Shown piece after piece: positions 45,601-58,033 of a stretch of 64,000 nt of DNA. How positions within the stretch are numbered: position 1 is the first letter of the stretch; each line of letters opens with the position of its first letter. The notes under the pieces were generated by a model. The model searched no databases, was not told where the DNA came from, and was given only the letters and a program-made list of their open reading frames with translations. Location of the stretch: the NCBI GenBank assembly GCA_964247055.1, contig OZ176054.1, forward strand, positions 5,580,001 through 5,644,000. Reading direction: 5' to 3'. This stretch comes from Paragordius varius. Lineage: Eukaryota > Nematomorpha. The position numbers were made by a program, and so were the translations under genes.

Positions 45601-47864
45601 CTAAAAATTTTGAAAAAACAAACAAAAAAGCATGATAAAAGTAAATATGGCATATATATCATTAAATTAACCTTATTCATATTTATTATATGCAATCACA
45701 GTAACAAGCCATATAAATATCTATGGGTTATATTGGTGAATTAAACAAAAAAATTACGCTTTCACATATATTTAATTATCTCTCTTTTTGCCCCAATAAA
45801 TCTATAAAGCCAATCATACATCTTAATTACTTTCATAAAGACAAAACGTAAAAACTAAAGGACAAATTTTTTTTAACCTGGATTTTTTTAATATGACTCA
45901 TAGTTTTGGGTGGTAAAATAAAGAGACAGAGAGTATATTGGTACAACTTAATTACATTTTAGTAATGATGAATTTTATGTAGAAAAAATCAAAGTTAAAA
46001 AAATGCCTGCCGTTACAATAAAAATATTTGTCGTTATAATTTTACTATGAATATAACAAATGAAAAATAAAAAAATAATTACTTTTCATTAGATTTCTCC
46101 TCAGCTTCGGTGTGTAAAGGGACATGGATAAACATATCTCTATCCTTAGCCTTAGGGACAGTGGCGGCCTTTTGTTGTGTTCGAAAACATTCTTCCAAAA
46201 CTTCTAAGGTATCAGGCACATCTTGGATTCTAATATCAGATTCCGGTCCGCAAGCCTGACACACGAGATACGTGCAAAACGTATGGGTGAGTAAACAAGC
46301 TTCCCTTACCTAAATAACATAACATCCAACGTCATTAGATAATATTTAATCGTTTTGTCTAGGATTTATAAATTTCAAACGGCTTAAAAATGGACTAAAA
46401 TTTGAATGTTTGACATTTTATTTTTGCTTAGATTTAGCGGTAAAAATTCCGTAATACTTAATATTTTTGCGAAATTGTGTGTTTAGACCGGTAAAAAAGT
46501 AAACTTTTATATTGTTGCGAAAAAACTTGTCATTAAAAGACAAACCCCTATTCCTGCATATTTACAATTTTGAACTATTAAATTGCGTAAGCTAAACCAT
46601 TAATATGGGTTTTTCAAATACTGAACATTCATTTTTGACTAATAATATATTTTAACAAGGCAAAAACAGTAACAAAGTATGCGACGTCAAGCAAAAAATC
46701 CATATTATATCTACTCTATATAACCTACATAATATAAATAGGCTACCAGAAGACAATTTTAACAAATATGTGTTTTTAATTATATTTACAGTTAGAGTTT
46801 ACAGGGATGCCCAACACGCTTACGCAAAAGTCCTCTAAAAAATGTTAAAAAATAAAAAGGGATTTCAATTAAAATTTATGATTATTTAGAAGATATGCCA
46901 TTCAAAATTGCCCTCAAAATAAATAAAATAACCAAAAATTTTCAAAACAATCGCTAACATATATGTGTTGGGCCCCTCTGGTTTAAACGCTTTAAAAATA
47001 ATATACAATCGCCATACCACAAAACAATGCAAATATAGTATGTAACTAAATAAAATGATTAACATTAATCAATAAAAATTAAGAAATATTTAACACTTTC
47101 ACACTGATTATATATTTTATGTCAAATTTATGCTTTTTAAACTTAGAGTAAAACAGTGTTGGTTTTTATATTTAATACTACCATATCCATTAAACAAATG
47201 TTTATAAAATTTCAGTGAATTATTACAGTTATTCTAGCGGTTATTGAAAATCGCTCATCAAATTAATTAAGCCAAAAACATTTTTATCTCCTTATATTTA
47301 CCTGAGTATCGTTTGATTTAAATTTGTATATTTCTGCAAGCATGGGACTAATCTGATTCCAATACAAGGCAACATCAGGCGAGAAAAAAAATATTTGAGT
47401 AAAAACTAATGAAATATTGAAGGCAGCCAAAACCCTTTCTCGAGGGGATTGTGTTCGCTTGACACATTTTTCCAAAGATGATAAAATATCCATTTTTCTA
47501 AAATATAATTATAATAATATGAATACCTTGAATCAATTATTTCTGGAATATAATGGGATGACAAAATGTTCCGCAATTGTTCCAAAGCGGGAATACGGAC
47601 ATTTACACTTTTGTTCGTCAAATCTTCGCAAACTGCAAATAACTTGTCCTCCAGAGAAACCTCTGTTTCAACTTCATTATCTAGAATATTAAATAAGTAA
47701 ATACCTTCAGCTAATTTAGTATCGGGAATACTTGATACTCCCCAAAGATCACTGATTGAGCTAGTTTCGCTAATATCATCAAGGTTGTGGTTTGCCAATT
47801 CCATTTTATTAATAACTAAAAATAAAAATGTATATTTACCCTTTTTTCGTATCTTTTTGCCCAT
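42655..47864 (-). CDS. IFRD: Interferon-related developmental regulator (IFRD1/2 orthologue), 10 exons
   Basis: Armadillo-like nuclear co-regulator family. Exons in coding order: 47864-47840, 47815-47527, 47497-47302, 46309-46083, 45184-45095, 44956-44799, 43939-43681, 43397-43248, 43169-43058, 42873-42655. Every splice phase matches and the sum is 1725 nt, giving 574 residues (human IFRD1 about 450). Family blocks: TNKSVNVRIPALEQLRNIL, ALNCWSLLITA, IKMAACECLAICYEI, YLTEIVAILTALVADNPKY, SKREQRVSRNLFRRIL, IKLESWIDVIQYEILCLILG, IRHLFNLGPSL and the basic tail KTRTISLQKARHFKNANRN. The first two introns are 24 and 29 nt and the later ones 78-992 nt. The 24-nt intron is in frame, so read-through would add eight mainly hydrophobic residues. 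Two MITEs lie in introns. Confidence 0.92.
44351..44605. repeat. MITE with GGTGTCCAACAC ends, in an IFRD intron
   Basis: Left end CAGAGGTGTCCAACAC followed by AAATGGCTTCGCGGGCC. Right end GGGCCGCGTGTTGGACACCA then TTG. About 255 bp, no coding capacity, hAT-like ends. Related copies at 46802, 54184 and 57217. Confidence 0.75.
46802..46984. repeat. MITE with GCCCAACAC ends, in an IFRD intron
   Basis: Left CAGGGATGCCCAACACGC and right GTGTTGGGCCCCTCTGG are inverted. About 183 bp, same family type as 44351-44605, lying between IFRD exons 3 and 4. Confidence 0.65.
47498..47526 (-). other. 29-nt intron 2 of IFRD
   Basis: Runs from GTATTCATAT to ATATTTTAG on the minus strand. Removal joins IPEIIDS to RKMDILSSLEKCVK in phase 2 and restores the family alignment; reading through leads to a frame with no family resemblance. 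Confidence 0.85.
47816..47839 (-). other. 24-nt intron 1 of IFRD
   Basis: GTAAATATAC...TATTTTTAG on the minus strand, in frame, encoding a run of hydrophobic residues if retained. Its removal leaves GKKIRKK joined to the acidic N-terminal region. Splicing is likely but not forced by the reading frame. Confidence 0.6.
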
Positions 47865-48293
47865 TTTATTGATTATTTACCTTAATTTCTGCCAATTTTT
47901 TTACATATGTGGATTGTGTTTGTAATTTCAATCATTTGTTTTACCTATTTTTATAGTGAATTCATAGTACATTTTTAAAATAAATTTATTTTTTAATAAA
48001 ATCAATTTTATTTGTAAGCAAATAATTTTCCTGATAAAATGAAGTTTGTCTAAGATTACTTTCCACTACAAAGACAAACGTCAAACCCTTATTAGCTATG
48101 ACTAGGGTTGTGCATTTGACTGCTTTATCAAAAAAGTCTGGTCAGACCCAATCAGACCATGGTCATGACCACTGTATACTTAAGTAAGTATCATGCGATA
48201 TTGGATTGTCAAAATAATGTTCAGATTACACTTGCGTTTCCCTAATAATGTCATTTTTTAAAAAGTTTGTAATATACATTTTTTTATTTATTA
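47865..48293. other. Upstream region of IFRD, no gene seen
   Basis: A+T-rich, probably the IFRD promoter region. It includes a dyad-rich patch near 48130-48175 (GTCTGGTCAGACCC, GGTCATGACC) of unknown meaning. Confidence 0.35.
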
Positions 48294-49503
48294 TTAACAC
48301 TTGGATACAACACATTCCTTTTAGTCCTTCGATTTAAATTGGGGTAACTAAATACAGACCTGTTTAAAACTAAATTCTTTAAAAATACGTAAGGAATAGA
48401 AACCATGGCAAATTGCACCTGTATAACAATAAACCGAAATATATAAAAAAATTTTTAAAAAACTTGATATTACATATTTTAAGCTAAAACCGAAAGGTAA
48501 AAATTTAGTCAACCTGACATGCGTGCAATGGTAAAATTGAAAAATAATACAACATAAACAGCTTTTTCTATTTCTATCAATGTTAGATGTAAAAATAAAA
48601 AATTAGCTTTAACACTTGGATACAACACACTCATTTTGATCCTTCGATTCAAATTGGGGTAGTTGGATACCTCAGGCCTGTTTAAAATCAAAAACTTTTA
48701 AAAGTATGGAAGGAATCGAAATCATGGCAAAGTTTTGCACTTATATGGCATTAATAAACCGTAGTATATAAAAAATTTCATTTAAAAATACTTGATAATA
48801 CTTATTTTAAACTGAAACCGAAAGGTGAAAATTCGTCAACGTGGCATGTGTGAAATTAATCAATATATAATACAAAATATACCGCTCTTTCTAATTCTAT
48901 CAATGTTAGATGTAATTTAAATAAAAAATTAGTTTTAATTTTACCCTTAAAATTATATGACGATATTTTGCAAAAAATTTGTAAAATAAAAATGGCGTCG
49001 AAGTAGTTTGACATGACACTTTTTTTTCAAAACAAAATTTCATTAAGATATTTTGGCATATTTATATAATTTTTATTAGGATAGAAGCATTAATTTAAAT
49101 TGGGAGCGTTTCCTTCAGTAGTTTTTTTAAAAATTTAATTTAAATTTAGTCTGGGGTATTTGGATACCCCAATTTGAATCGAAGTGTTAAATGAAGACGA
49201 TATTTTGCAAAAATTTTGTAAAATAAAAATGGCGTCGAAGTAGTTTGACATGGAACATTTTTTTCAAAACAATTTATTTAGATATTTTGGTATATTTATA
49301 TATAATTATTATTAGGATAGAAGCATAAATTTAAATTAAAACCGTTTCCTTCAGTAGTTTTTGAAAAATCTTAACTTAAATTTAGTCTGGGGTATACCCC
49401 AAATCGAATCGAAGTGTTAAATTGAGACCGTGTTCATCAGTAGTTTTTAAATTCCTAACTCAAATTTATTCTGGGGTATTTAGCCCCAATTCGAATCGAA
49501 GTG
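48294..49503 (-). repeat. Cluster of family A MITE copies in reverse orientation
   Basis: 48294-48608 is truncated by the start of a near-complete copy at 48609-49190 (582 bp). Partial copies 49191-49420 and 49421-49503 follow, each ending in the CGAATCGAAGTG terminus. The successive termini show serial partial duplication of one element. Confidence 0.8.
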
Positions 49504-49757
49504 ATATATTTTCAATCAAATTTAATCAAGGAATTATTTTTAAAAGAATTTTGTCACATTTTTGTGGCCTTCAAATCTTCAAATACATAGCTTTTAATAC
49601 TGGATAATTTAAATAAAATTTTACCTAGTTTGATTTACATCATCTTTATAATATCCAATTATAGGATGTTTGTCATCATATTGGTTCACTTATATGAGAT
49701 AATTGCATATTTTGCAAAGTGTTTGATTGTTTTGTTTTTCGAAATAGCTGGATATGC

Positions 49758-50305
49758 TTAACACATCGATTCAAATTGGGGTATCTAAATACCCCAGAGT
49801 AAATTTGAATCAGGATATTTTTAAAACTACTGAAAGAAACGGTCCCAATCTAAATTTATGCTTCTATCCTAATAAATATTATATAAATATGCCAAAATAT
49901 GTAAATAAAATTTTGTTTTGAAAAAAAATGTCCATGTCAAACTACTTCGACGCCATTTTTATTTTAAAATTTTTTTGCAAAATATCCTTTTATTTTAATT
50001 TTAAGGGTAAAAATTAAAACTAATTTTTTATTTAAATAACATTTAACATTGATAGAAATAGAAAAAACGGTTTATTTTGTTTTATTTTTCAATTTTACCA
50101 TTGCACACGTGTCACGTTGACTAAATTTTTACCTTTTGGTTTTAGCTTAAAATAAGTGATATCAAGTATTTTTGAATGATTTTTTTTATATATTTCGGTT
50201 TATTAATGTTATATAAGTGCAAAATTTTGCCTTGGTTTCAATTCCTTCCATATTTTTTAAATTTAATTTTAAACAGGCTTGGGTATTTAACTACCCCAAT
50301 TATGT
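49758..50305 (+). repeat. Family A MITE, forward copy
   Basis: Starts TTAACACATCGATTCAAATT with the GGGGTATCTAAATACCCC palindrome and reaches GGGTATTTAACTACCCCAAT at 50300. The last terminal segment is missing or changed. Opposite orientation to the neighbouring cluster. Confidence 0.75.
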
Positions 50306-50504
50306 CAAACTGCTTTGGAATCAGTATTATGTCCTATGACAAAACAAACACTCTTTTTGCATATTAAAAAATTTTGGTTAGTACTACTAATTCAGGGCAT
50401 ATTTTTTGTATCCTCACTCTTTTTTAAGCTCGTACTATTTTCATGCTGTGCGCAAATAATATAAACGAAGACTTATATCATTACACAGTGTTTACAAAAA
50501 AATA

Positions 50505-52725
50505 CCGTGAAATATATATATATATATATATAATAAGGAAAATGTATCAGTATTATCTTGGTGGTTTTGGTCCTAACGAGTGATTAAGGAAAATTTTTAC
50601 ACTTTTATGATATTTTATATTAGATAATAGAAATGTAATTTGTTTGGGGAAACCCAAATTAACTCCAAAAAATATCACTAATAGATAGGATAAAATACAT
50701 ATAAATAACAAAATAATATTCTTTAGAGATTTTAATTTTTAGATGTGGGCTACGAAAGTAAGAATTTTTTTCACTCCTCTGAAATTAGCTAGATTTGCTT
50801 CGAACGCATAAATGTTGAGATTGCAGGGTATAAAATTAAAATTTAAATATTGATATAATTAAAAATTTATTCTCAAATTGTGTTACGGTGTGCTTCATAT
50901 TATTTTGAGGATAATGAAAATGGTAAAAAGTTGTAAGATATTATAAACACTTTATCTATTGGACATTACTATCACCTTACAATTTTGATCAATATTCGTT
51001 AATTTTCAAATTTATGGTAAATATAAATATTTTTCTTACAAAAACTCACTATTTGAAAGCAAATGATCCTTTGATAGAAATGTTCAGCATCTTTGTTTTA
51101 TAATACTGTGCGACAAAAATGGGGTTAAATAAATGAAGGATAATGAATTTAAATATCATTCAATAGTTTAAGGCTTTAGATTATCGATATGATATATGCG
51201 GTTCAAAGACTAGAAAAAAAGTCATTTAAATATCTGTCATTAGCCAAAATCAAAAAATCGCGTTTTTATCGTATATTAGGTCAAATAAATTAAAAATTGA
51301 TGACGTGTCAACAAAATTTTGTTTGTTTTAATATAGTATAAGGATAGTTCTAAATGCAAAAATCATCAACAATTTTACATTTTTTCGGACGGTCATAGAA
51401 AGATTTTCAATATACGATAAACTTTGGCGTCAAATTTGAATCAAAAAACTAACTAATATGTGGTAGAATTTAATTTTTATCAAAATAATCATTAATTTTG
51501 TATATAGAGTTAGCCCAATATATTGCCTTCAAAAAGTTTCAGCCTTGTATAAAAAAGAAAACTTTCGATAATTTGCAAATATGCGTATAATTTTTAGAAA
51601 CATTCAATATATATTATAAATATCGTTTCTATCCCTAAATCATTTATTCATTTGAAGAATTTTTATGCCCTGAAGCCGGTATAAAAATCAAAATGACGCC
51701 AAATCAAGATGTTTGGATAAAAAATTCCCTAAATCAATAATCCAGGTGATAAATCTTTTTTTCTTCATCGAATTGTATGGAAATAAAATTTATAACATAT
51801 TTATTGGATGTTTTGTAAAAATTATACGGTTCGCTTTGGTGCAAATCATCGAAAAAAAGTTTTTTATATAAGGCTTTAATTTTTTTAAGGCCATATGTTG
51901 GGCAAACTCTATATATCGAGTTAATATACGATTGTGTTAAAAAATTGGATTCATATTTGACGCCAAAGTGCGATTTTTTAGCTTGTATTCTAGTAAATCT
52001 TTCTGGGACCCTTCAAAAAGTAAAATCTTTTTTAATAATATTTTAAATTTAGAATTATCCTTATGCTAGATACAAATATTTAGTTGACACGTTTTCTTCT
52101 ATTTAATTTAATTTGACCTAATATGCCATAAAAATGCGATTTTTTTTGACTATAAACAGAAAATTTAAAAACTTTCTCGTATTATAACCGCATATATCAT
52201 TTCGATATTCCTGAAGCTTTAGCTATCAAATGATAAATGATTCATTAACATTTATTGTTTGCTGAGCATCGTGATAGTTTATATACCGTTTCATCATGCC
52301 TCAAAATAGTAATACACTATAAAATTTTCCTAAAAATGCATTTTTAAATATTTTTCTGATATTAAAATTTAGCATATATTTAAAATTTTTATCGCGCAAT
52401 CCCGGCATTTTTGCGTTTATTTTAAGAGTATACACCCATTTTAAAGAAGCAAAAACTTTTGGGACTTTTGGAGTCCACATCTAAAATTTTAAATTTTTTG
52501 AAATTGTTTTGCTTTTTATATGTAGTTTATAAAATATTTTAGTGATTTTTTAGGAATAAAGCAGTAAGCTTTAATCAAAGAATTTTGTTTAAAATGTGGC
52601 CAAATTTTGCCATTTTCTGTATGAAGGAGTTACTAAAAAGTAATAATCTTATATTACTCGAAGGACCAAATCAAAAACACTGTAATAATTCTGATACATT
52701 ATTCCCATCAGAATATATATCGACC
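50505..52725. mobile_element. Family B foldback element, ~2.2 kb, arms ~1 kb each
   Basis: Left GGAAAATGTATCAGTATTAT and GGTTTTGGTCC; right GGACCAAATCAAAAACAC and AATTCTGATACATTATT. Mirrored internal blocks include TAGATGTGGGCT/AGTCCACATCTA, AACGCATAAATGTTGAGATT/AATCCCGGCATTTTTGCGTT, GATATATGCGGTT/AACCGCATATATC and ATTAGGTCAAATAAAT/ATTTGACCTAATAT. The mirror extends to the middle, near 51600. No coding frame. Confidence 0.8.
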
Positions 52726-54183
52726 CCCCAATTTTGGACGCAGTGCTATTGAATTCTTTCCCCCAACTTTCAAAATATTTTCAAACCTTGTTTTATCGAT
52801 AAGTTAATCAAGGTATTAAGTTATTCGAGACAATTACTTAGACATCCATTGTTATTTTCAAATGAGCCTACATGTTTTCCAAAAAACTACTTCTAATACA
52901 GGATTTTCTGAGATTTGGTTTTTAAAAGCCCCTATATTTTAATGAAAGGCCTAAACTTATAGGCTAATTTCAAAAATAGATATGAATGAATAAATATTTA
53001 CTATTGATTTGGGCACACTTATTTTTCGGAACCAAGTTATATTTGTTAAAATAAATTCCATAAGTAAAAAGAAAAAGCCGATACAAATTTTTTTAATATA
53101 AAACATTTAAAAGTTCCTAAATAGCAAAGATCCAAAAATATTTTTATCGACACCAAAAGCTGATCTTAAAAAATTATTTCTGGCTTTCATTTAAACAAGG
53201 GATTTAAAAGTGACCAATAACTAAATTATTCTTTAAGTTTTGCACCATCCTAGTATCTTGATCTAGCGAGGCTATATATAAAATTACAAGCAATGGATGT
53301 AACATGAGTCAAGAGATTAAAAAACAATACGGATTTAACAAATGTTATTACAAAACATAATCAATCCGTCATTTACCATTACAATAAACATAATTCATCC
53401 GTAAATGTATGCTTTCAAGATGCCAAGCACTTACTAATTAGCCATACAAATGAATTGCATCACCTGTTTTATTTAAATGCTAGCTCACAAAAATATTTTA
53501 TTCATTGATCAAATCGAAAAAATATATTTCTTTGATTATTACTTTTTGTTTAATTATATTAAATTAAATAACAAATATCCTCAAACATTATAAAAGAGGT
53601 ATATATTTATTTTAGAATGTATTACAAACGATTAAAAAACTAATGGCATTACTACGTGAATACTAATTCCCTTGAGTAGAGGGCAAATACCTAAACAGGA
53701 TTATAAATTGTTCCTTAAGATCAATTAAGGAAGAGTTAAATATTCCAGAAGATCTTAAACTTGAACGAATTTCAAAACAACCTAGCAACAAAAATAACAA
53801 ATAATTTATACAAGCTGTGACCTGTCAGCGTCTAGCAATAAATTGTGGATAAGTTTGGGCAAATGAAAAAATATGAGTTTAAACAAAAATATTCAATACC
53901 ATCCTGTGCGCATTTATAAATACCCAGCCATGTAACTCTATGGTGGTGTATTATACAACATAGGGTATACTCTAATAACCATGGGCTAATTAAAAAACCC
54001 CACTTGATTAAGATTTTTCAGGAAATACCCAAAACCATTACTAATTCTGTACGGTCTCTTAAGCTTTCTGCAAAATACTTTAAGCCACCTTATTTTTATA
54101 CGATGGCTATAGAATCGGGTGGTGATAGAGCCTTTTTAAGCACTTGTCTAAAATCTATGCCTTTATACAGGAAATATCATAAG
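52726..54183. other. A+T-rich intergenic stretch, no gene recognised
   Basis: No frame with family resemblance. It lies upstream of the receptor at 55.1 kb, with the family B foldback on its left. Confidence 0.4.
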
Positions 54184-54465
54184 ACATGGATGGCTAACAC
54201 GCGGCCCTATGAGACTTCCTGCATGGCCAGCGAAAAATTAACATGTTTACGAAATTTTGGTAAAATTAATATCCCTTAAACAATTTTTTTTAAATAAATC
54301 TATCCATATAACAAGAACGAGAAAAATTGTTGCATTCGGTTTTTTGAAGTTTTTTGTTTGAAATCTTATATTTACAAATTCTCATATATATTTCGAATAC
54401 GGCCTGTTGTAATTTTTAATCTAAAAATTTGGACTCGTAAGGCCATTTGTGTTGGACCCTCTGAT
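54184..54465. repeat. MITE with AACACGCGGCCC / GTGTTGGACCC ends
   Basis: Left ATGGCTAACACGCGGCCC and right AAGGCCATTTGTGTTGGACC followed by CTCTG match the terminal blocks of 44351-44605 in inverted order. About 280 bp. The overlapping plus-strand frame 54004-54279 is not considered a gene. Confidence 0.55.
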
Positions 54466-54469
54466 CTAA

Positions 54470-55100
54470 AACCATAAGTGAATGCATAATAGATTTTTCG
54501 AAAAATTGCTTAAGGTGGAAAGAAGAACAAGAAAATGTACAAAAGGTTGGGAACACCATATTTATCATTGTTATGTTTTTCTTTAATATAAACGATATAT
54601 TATTTTGATTAAGTTTTATTTACATTAAATTCAAAAGTAAATCTGCAGTTTAAATTTTGTGTAACTTGGTTTAGAAAATTGTTAAAAACTTACCTCTGTT
54701 TATTTCAGCGCTATCCCCACTTAAAAATATGATTAAAGTGCGCACACAATATTAATCATAAAGTTTCTAATTTCTGCATATACTTTATTTTTAGAGACGG
54801 TTTTTAAATATTTATGGGACTATATCGATGTACAGTATTTAGGTTATAACTAATAAAATGCGAAATTACCCGTAAATATGATATTATATATAGATGTAAG
54901 TGCCTAATTAAAAATCAATATCAAGATAATATTTATACTATTCATAATATTTTAATTAATTAAGAATAAGCATTGTAATTTAATTATATTATATACCTGC
55001 CAAAAGTGACAATTTTAATTAATATAGAATTATGGATATTTTTTTGGCACATCGCCGTTGTTCATGATTTGATAAATATTTTATCTATTTTATTATATAA
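54470..55100. other. Upstream region of the 55.1-kb receptor, no gene seen
   Basis: A+T-rich. No element or conserved frame was recognised. Confidence 0.35.
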
Positions 55101-57798
55101 ATGAAGATTTTAAGTTCTAATTTGACTTCCATATCACACACAGATCGACGGTATATAAAAAATTATTTGAAATTCTTTTTTAAAAATTTCAAAAATCTTC
55201 ACGATAACCATACTTATTATCTCGCAATAATTGGCATAATTTTAGTTGTTGGATTTTTCATTAATCTCGTTACACTTTACGTTCTTCAACGCGATTACCA
55301 CAATCAATTCAGTAAAAGTACGATATATATTTATCTAAAAAATCTGGTATTTTGCAATATCTTATCAGGGTGTTTTAGCTTCCCTCAAAATCTCCATGAC
55401 ATGTCCCATTTAGATTATTATGAAGGTAATTTTTAATAATTTTAAGAAATTTATTAAAGGGTTTCTTGGATTTCTCTTATAGCAATATTTTTCAATATAT
55501 TTTTTTCCTATAAATACGAAGCTTATAGAAATGGAAATTGATATTAGGCCTTTTGAATGTATTAAATCATATTTAATTAACAAATTATTTAGGTTCATTT
55601 CTATGTAAGGTACATCGATATCTATTTATCGTATTTTCTTGCGTTCAAGTCAATTTAATATTATGCATCTCATTGGAGAGGATACGGATGTTAAGAATGA
55701 TAGGAGAGAATTCGTATGGAATATCTAAGAAAAAGCGTTGGAAAACTATCATCACATGTTTAGCGGCTTGGGGCGCCGGTATTCTCTGGGCTCTACCCGT
55801 CATATTTATGTATAATGTCTCATATATTTTGGTTCCATCAGGTTTTGGCCATTCTCACCCTATTCATTTTGCTTGCATAGATTCAGAGGATAAAATAGAT
55901 TTAAAACCCAAACTACTAACTACTGCGAAATTGGAAAATAGGAAAATAGTTTCGTCGAGAGTTGAAGACATCCAATTTAATAATAACATGTGTAAAGAGA
56001 CAAATATAGAACTGACATATTTTGATACTGGCATCCATAACGATATTCAATTTACCAAACTACTGGAATCGAAGTTAAGTCAAATTTCAAGGGTTTCACT
56101 CAAAACATCAATATCCTCAACTTATAAAAAATGTCGAAGAGCTAAGCTAGATGCGTTACAAAATAGTATAATATCTCTTAATCACAAAAGCCTGTTGATT
56201 TATCAAAGCCTTAAATGGGTACCTTACGGTTATCTTTCTGTATGTCCTACATCACTGGCCCGGATAATGCCATACACGAATACGTATGTTAATGTATCCC
56301 AATATATGAGATATGAAATTATTGTGGAATGTACCAATGTTTCCCGATACAAATTATTCATGGCTTATGTGTTGACACTTTTTTGGGCCGGATGGATGGC
56401 GCCCATCATATACACCCTCATAAATTATGGCACTTTGATTCATTGGATTTTAAAGAAACATATAAGGTCGCGAAGCATTTTAACCAACATTGGACCAGAA
56501 TCGTCTCATACCAGTGCAATAATCCCAAATACTATTAATATTACTAATAATAATTTTAACCATATATCTGATAATTTTCCGCGTAATAAAATGACAAAAA
56601 GGTCTAAAACAAAACCCCGAAAAAAACAGTTGGTAAGGCAACCAATTACACAGGGTAAAGGTAAAAAGTTGTCGTGGAAAATGTTAGCTCAAAAGAAAAT
56701 AAAATCCACCATATCCCATTTACAAGTTCCAGCTATCTCTCTTACTCAAGACCAAATTAAATTGAATGGGATATTATTTAGCCGAAAGGGCGAACATATA
56801 AAGATTGAGCGAATGAAATGTAGTCAAAATTGCAACACAACATCTTCCATCATAGTCAAATCCCAAGAGGAGTTAAAATGGGAATCGTTCATAGCTGAAT
56901 ATAAAAGCAACAGTATAGCCAAAAATCATAATTGTCAACCGCATTGCCCCATGCCATCAAATACATGTAATGAAAGCGCTTTTTTTAACACTCCCTACCA
57001 AGCAAATTTGAATCGAAAACTGTGCAATAAGATTAAAATGTTACTGTTGATTTCAGTTCTTTACATCATATCGTATCTTCCACTCTTTATTCTCTTTGTC
57101 ATGGAGGTATTTTACTCTTCAATATTAATAATCGAATCATGTAAAAAAGAAAATAAATATAAACCCTTTAACTTAGTTTGTAATAATATTTTTTTTCCAA
57201 ACAAGATACTTATAAATATAACATGGGATTTCAAAACAAATGGCTCTGCGCGCCACATTTTTGACTTAATAAATTTGGCGGGTTCTATTTGAGATATATA
57301 TGGGCATTTACAAGTAATTTTTAGTTTTCAAACATAAGACTGTAAAATGCAAACACAATATTACAATTATTACTATTTTTTTCTAAATGGATAAACTTAT
57401 TTAGAAAACATATTTTATAAAATTTTAATAAGTTATGTGAGCACATTTCAAATTATGTATTTTTTAATCGCGGGCCTTGTGTTCGACACTCCTATTATAT
57501 GGTAATTAAGGACAATATATTTTAGTTTTAAAAAGATACATAGAATACTTTTTGAATCTCAATTTATTATATTTAATCAATAATTTAATATGATTTTGTT
57601 ATTGGTTAAAAGTAACTAAGTTAATTTTGGTAATATTTTTTAAACTAGAGCTTTGAAGTTGAAACTATGTTTGTCAAATCCAAGATATGGATCAAAAAAG
57701 TGTTGTTGGCAATTGCAAGTACAAATTTATTGACTGATTTTTTCATTCTTTACTATTATGACACCGATTTTAAAAAATGTGTAAACTATATTTGTTAA
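55101..57798 (+). CDS. Rhodopsin-type receptor with GnRH-receptor-like residue swap
   Basis: Three exons: 55101-55425, 55593-57106 and 57649-57798 (phases 1 and 0), 662 residues. Helix 1 ~38-62, helix 2 IYLKNLVFCNILSG, then SFLCKVHRYLFIVF leading to helix 3 and ISLERIRML, helix 4 AAWGAGILWALPVIF, a long extracellular loop 2 (~150 residues), helix 5 AYVLTLFWAGWMAPIIYTLI, a loop 3 of ~180 residues, helix 6 LISVLYIISYLPLFILF, and helix 7 in the last exon: LAIASTNLLTDFFILYYYD. Helix 2 has Asn where most receptors have Asp, and helix 7 has Asp where NPxxY has Asn. This is the swap known in GnRH receptors, which also share LLCKV...ISLDR spacing. Assignment to GnRH/AKH relatives is by eye. The last exon is shorter than usual for a C-tail. 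Confidence 0.7.
57217..57502. repeat. MITE in the last intron of the 55.1-kb receptor
   Basis: Left ACAAATGGCTCTGCGCGCC and right GCGGGCCTTGTGTTCGACAC then TCC resemble the ends of 44351-44605. About 285 bp. The read-through of helix-6 exon 2 into this repeat explains the unrelated C-terminal residues of the unspliced frame. Confidence 0.6.
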
Positions 57799-58033
57799 AA
57801 TAAATGGTTAGTTTCTTAATCAAATTTAACTGCTTTCTTAGTTTTGCAAATATATTATTTTATAAACACAATCAAAAATATGGGCAGGGAAATGGTGTAA
57901 ATAAACGAAGTAATTTATTAAATTGATTTATAAATAATGCTACTGTAGAATTATTAATTTTTGTGTGACACAATGGTGTACATGTCATTATATTATGGAG
58001 TACTTTTAACCCAGAGATGTATTTGTTAAATTT

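Noticed and set aside
48130-48175. Dyad-rich patch upstream of IFRD as a regulatory operator
   Set aside because: The dyads are short, no known factor site can be named and there is only one instance.
54004-54279. 91-residue plus-strand frame
   Set aside because: It overlaps a MITE end and has no family resemblance or splice context.
57107-57292. C-terminal extension of the 55.1-kb receptor by read-through
   Set aside because: The residues are not helix-7-like and run into a MITE. A GT donor after LFVME and an exon at 57649 give a proper helix 7.
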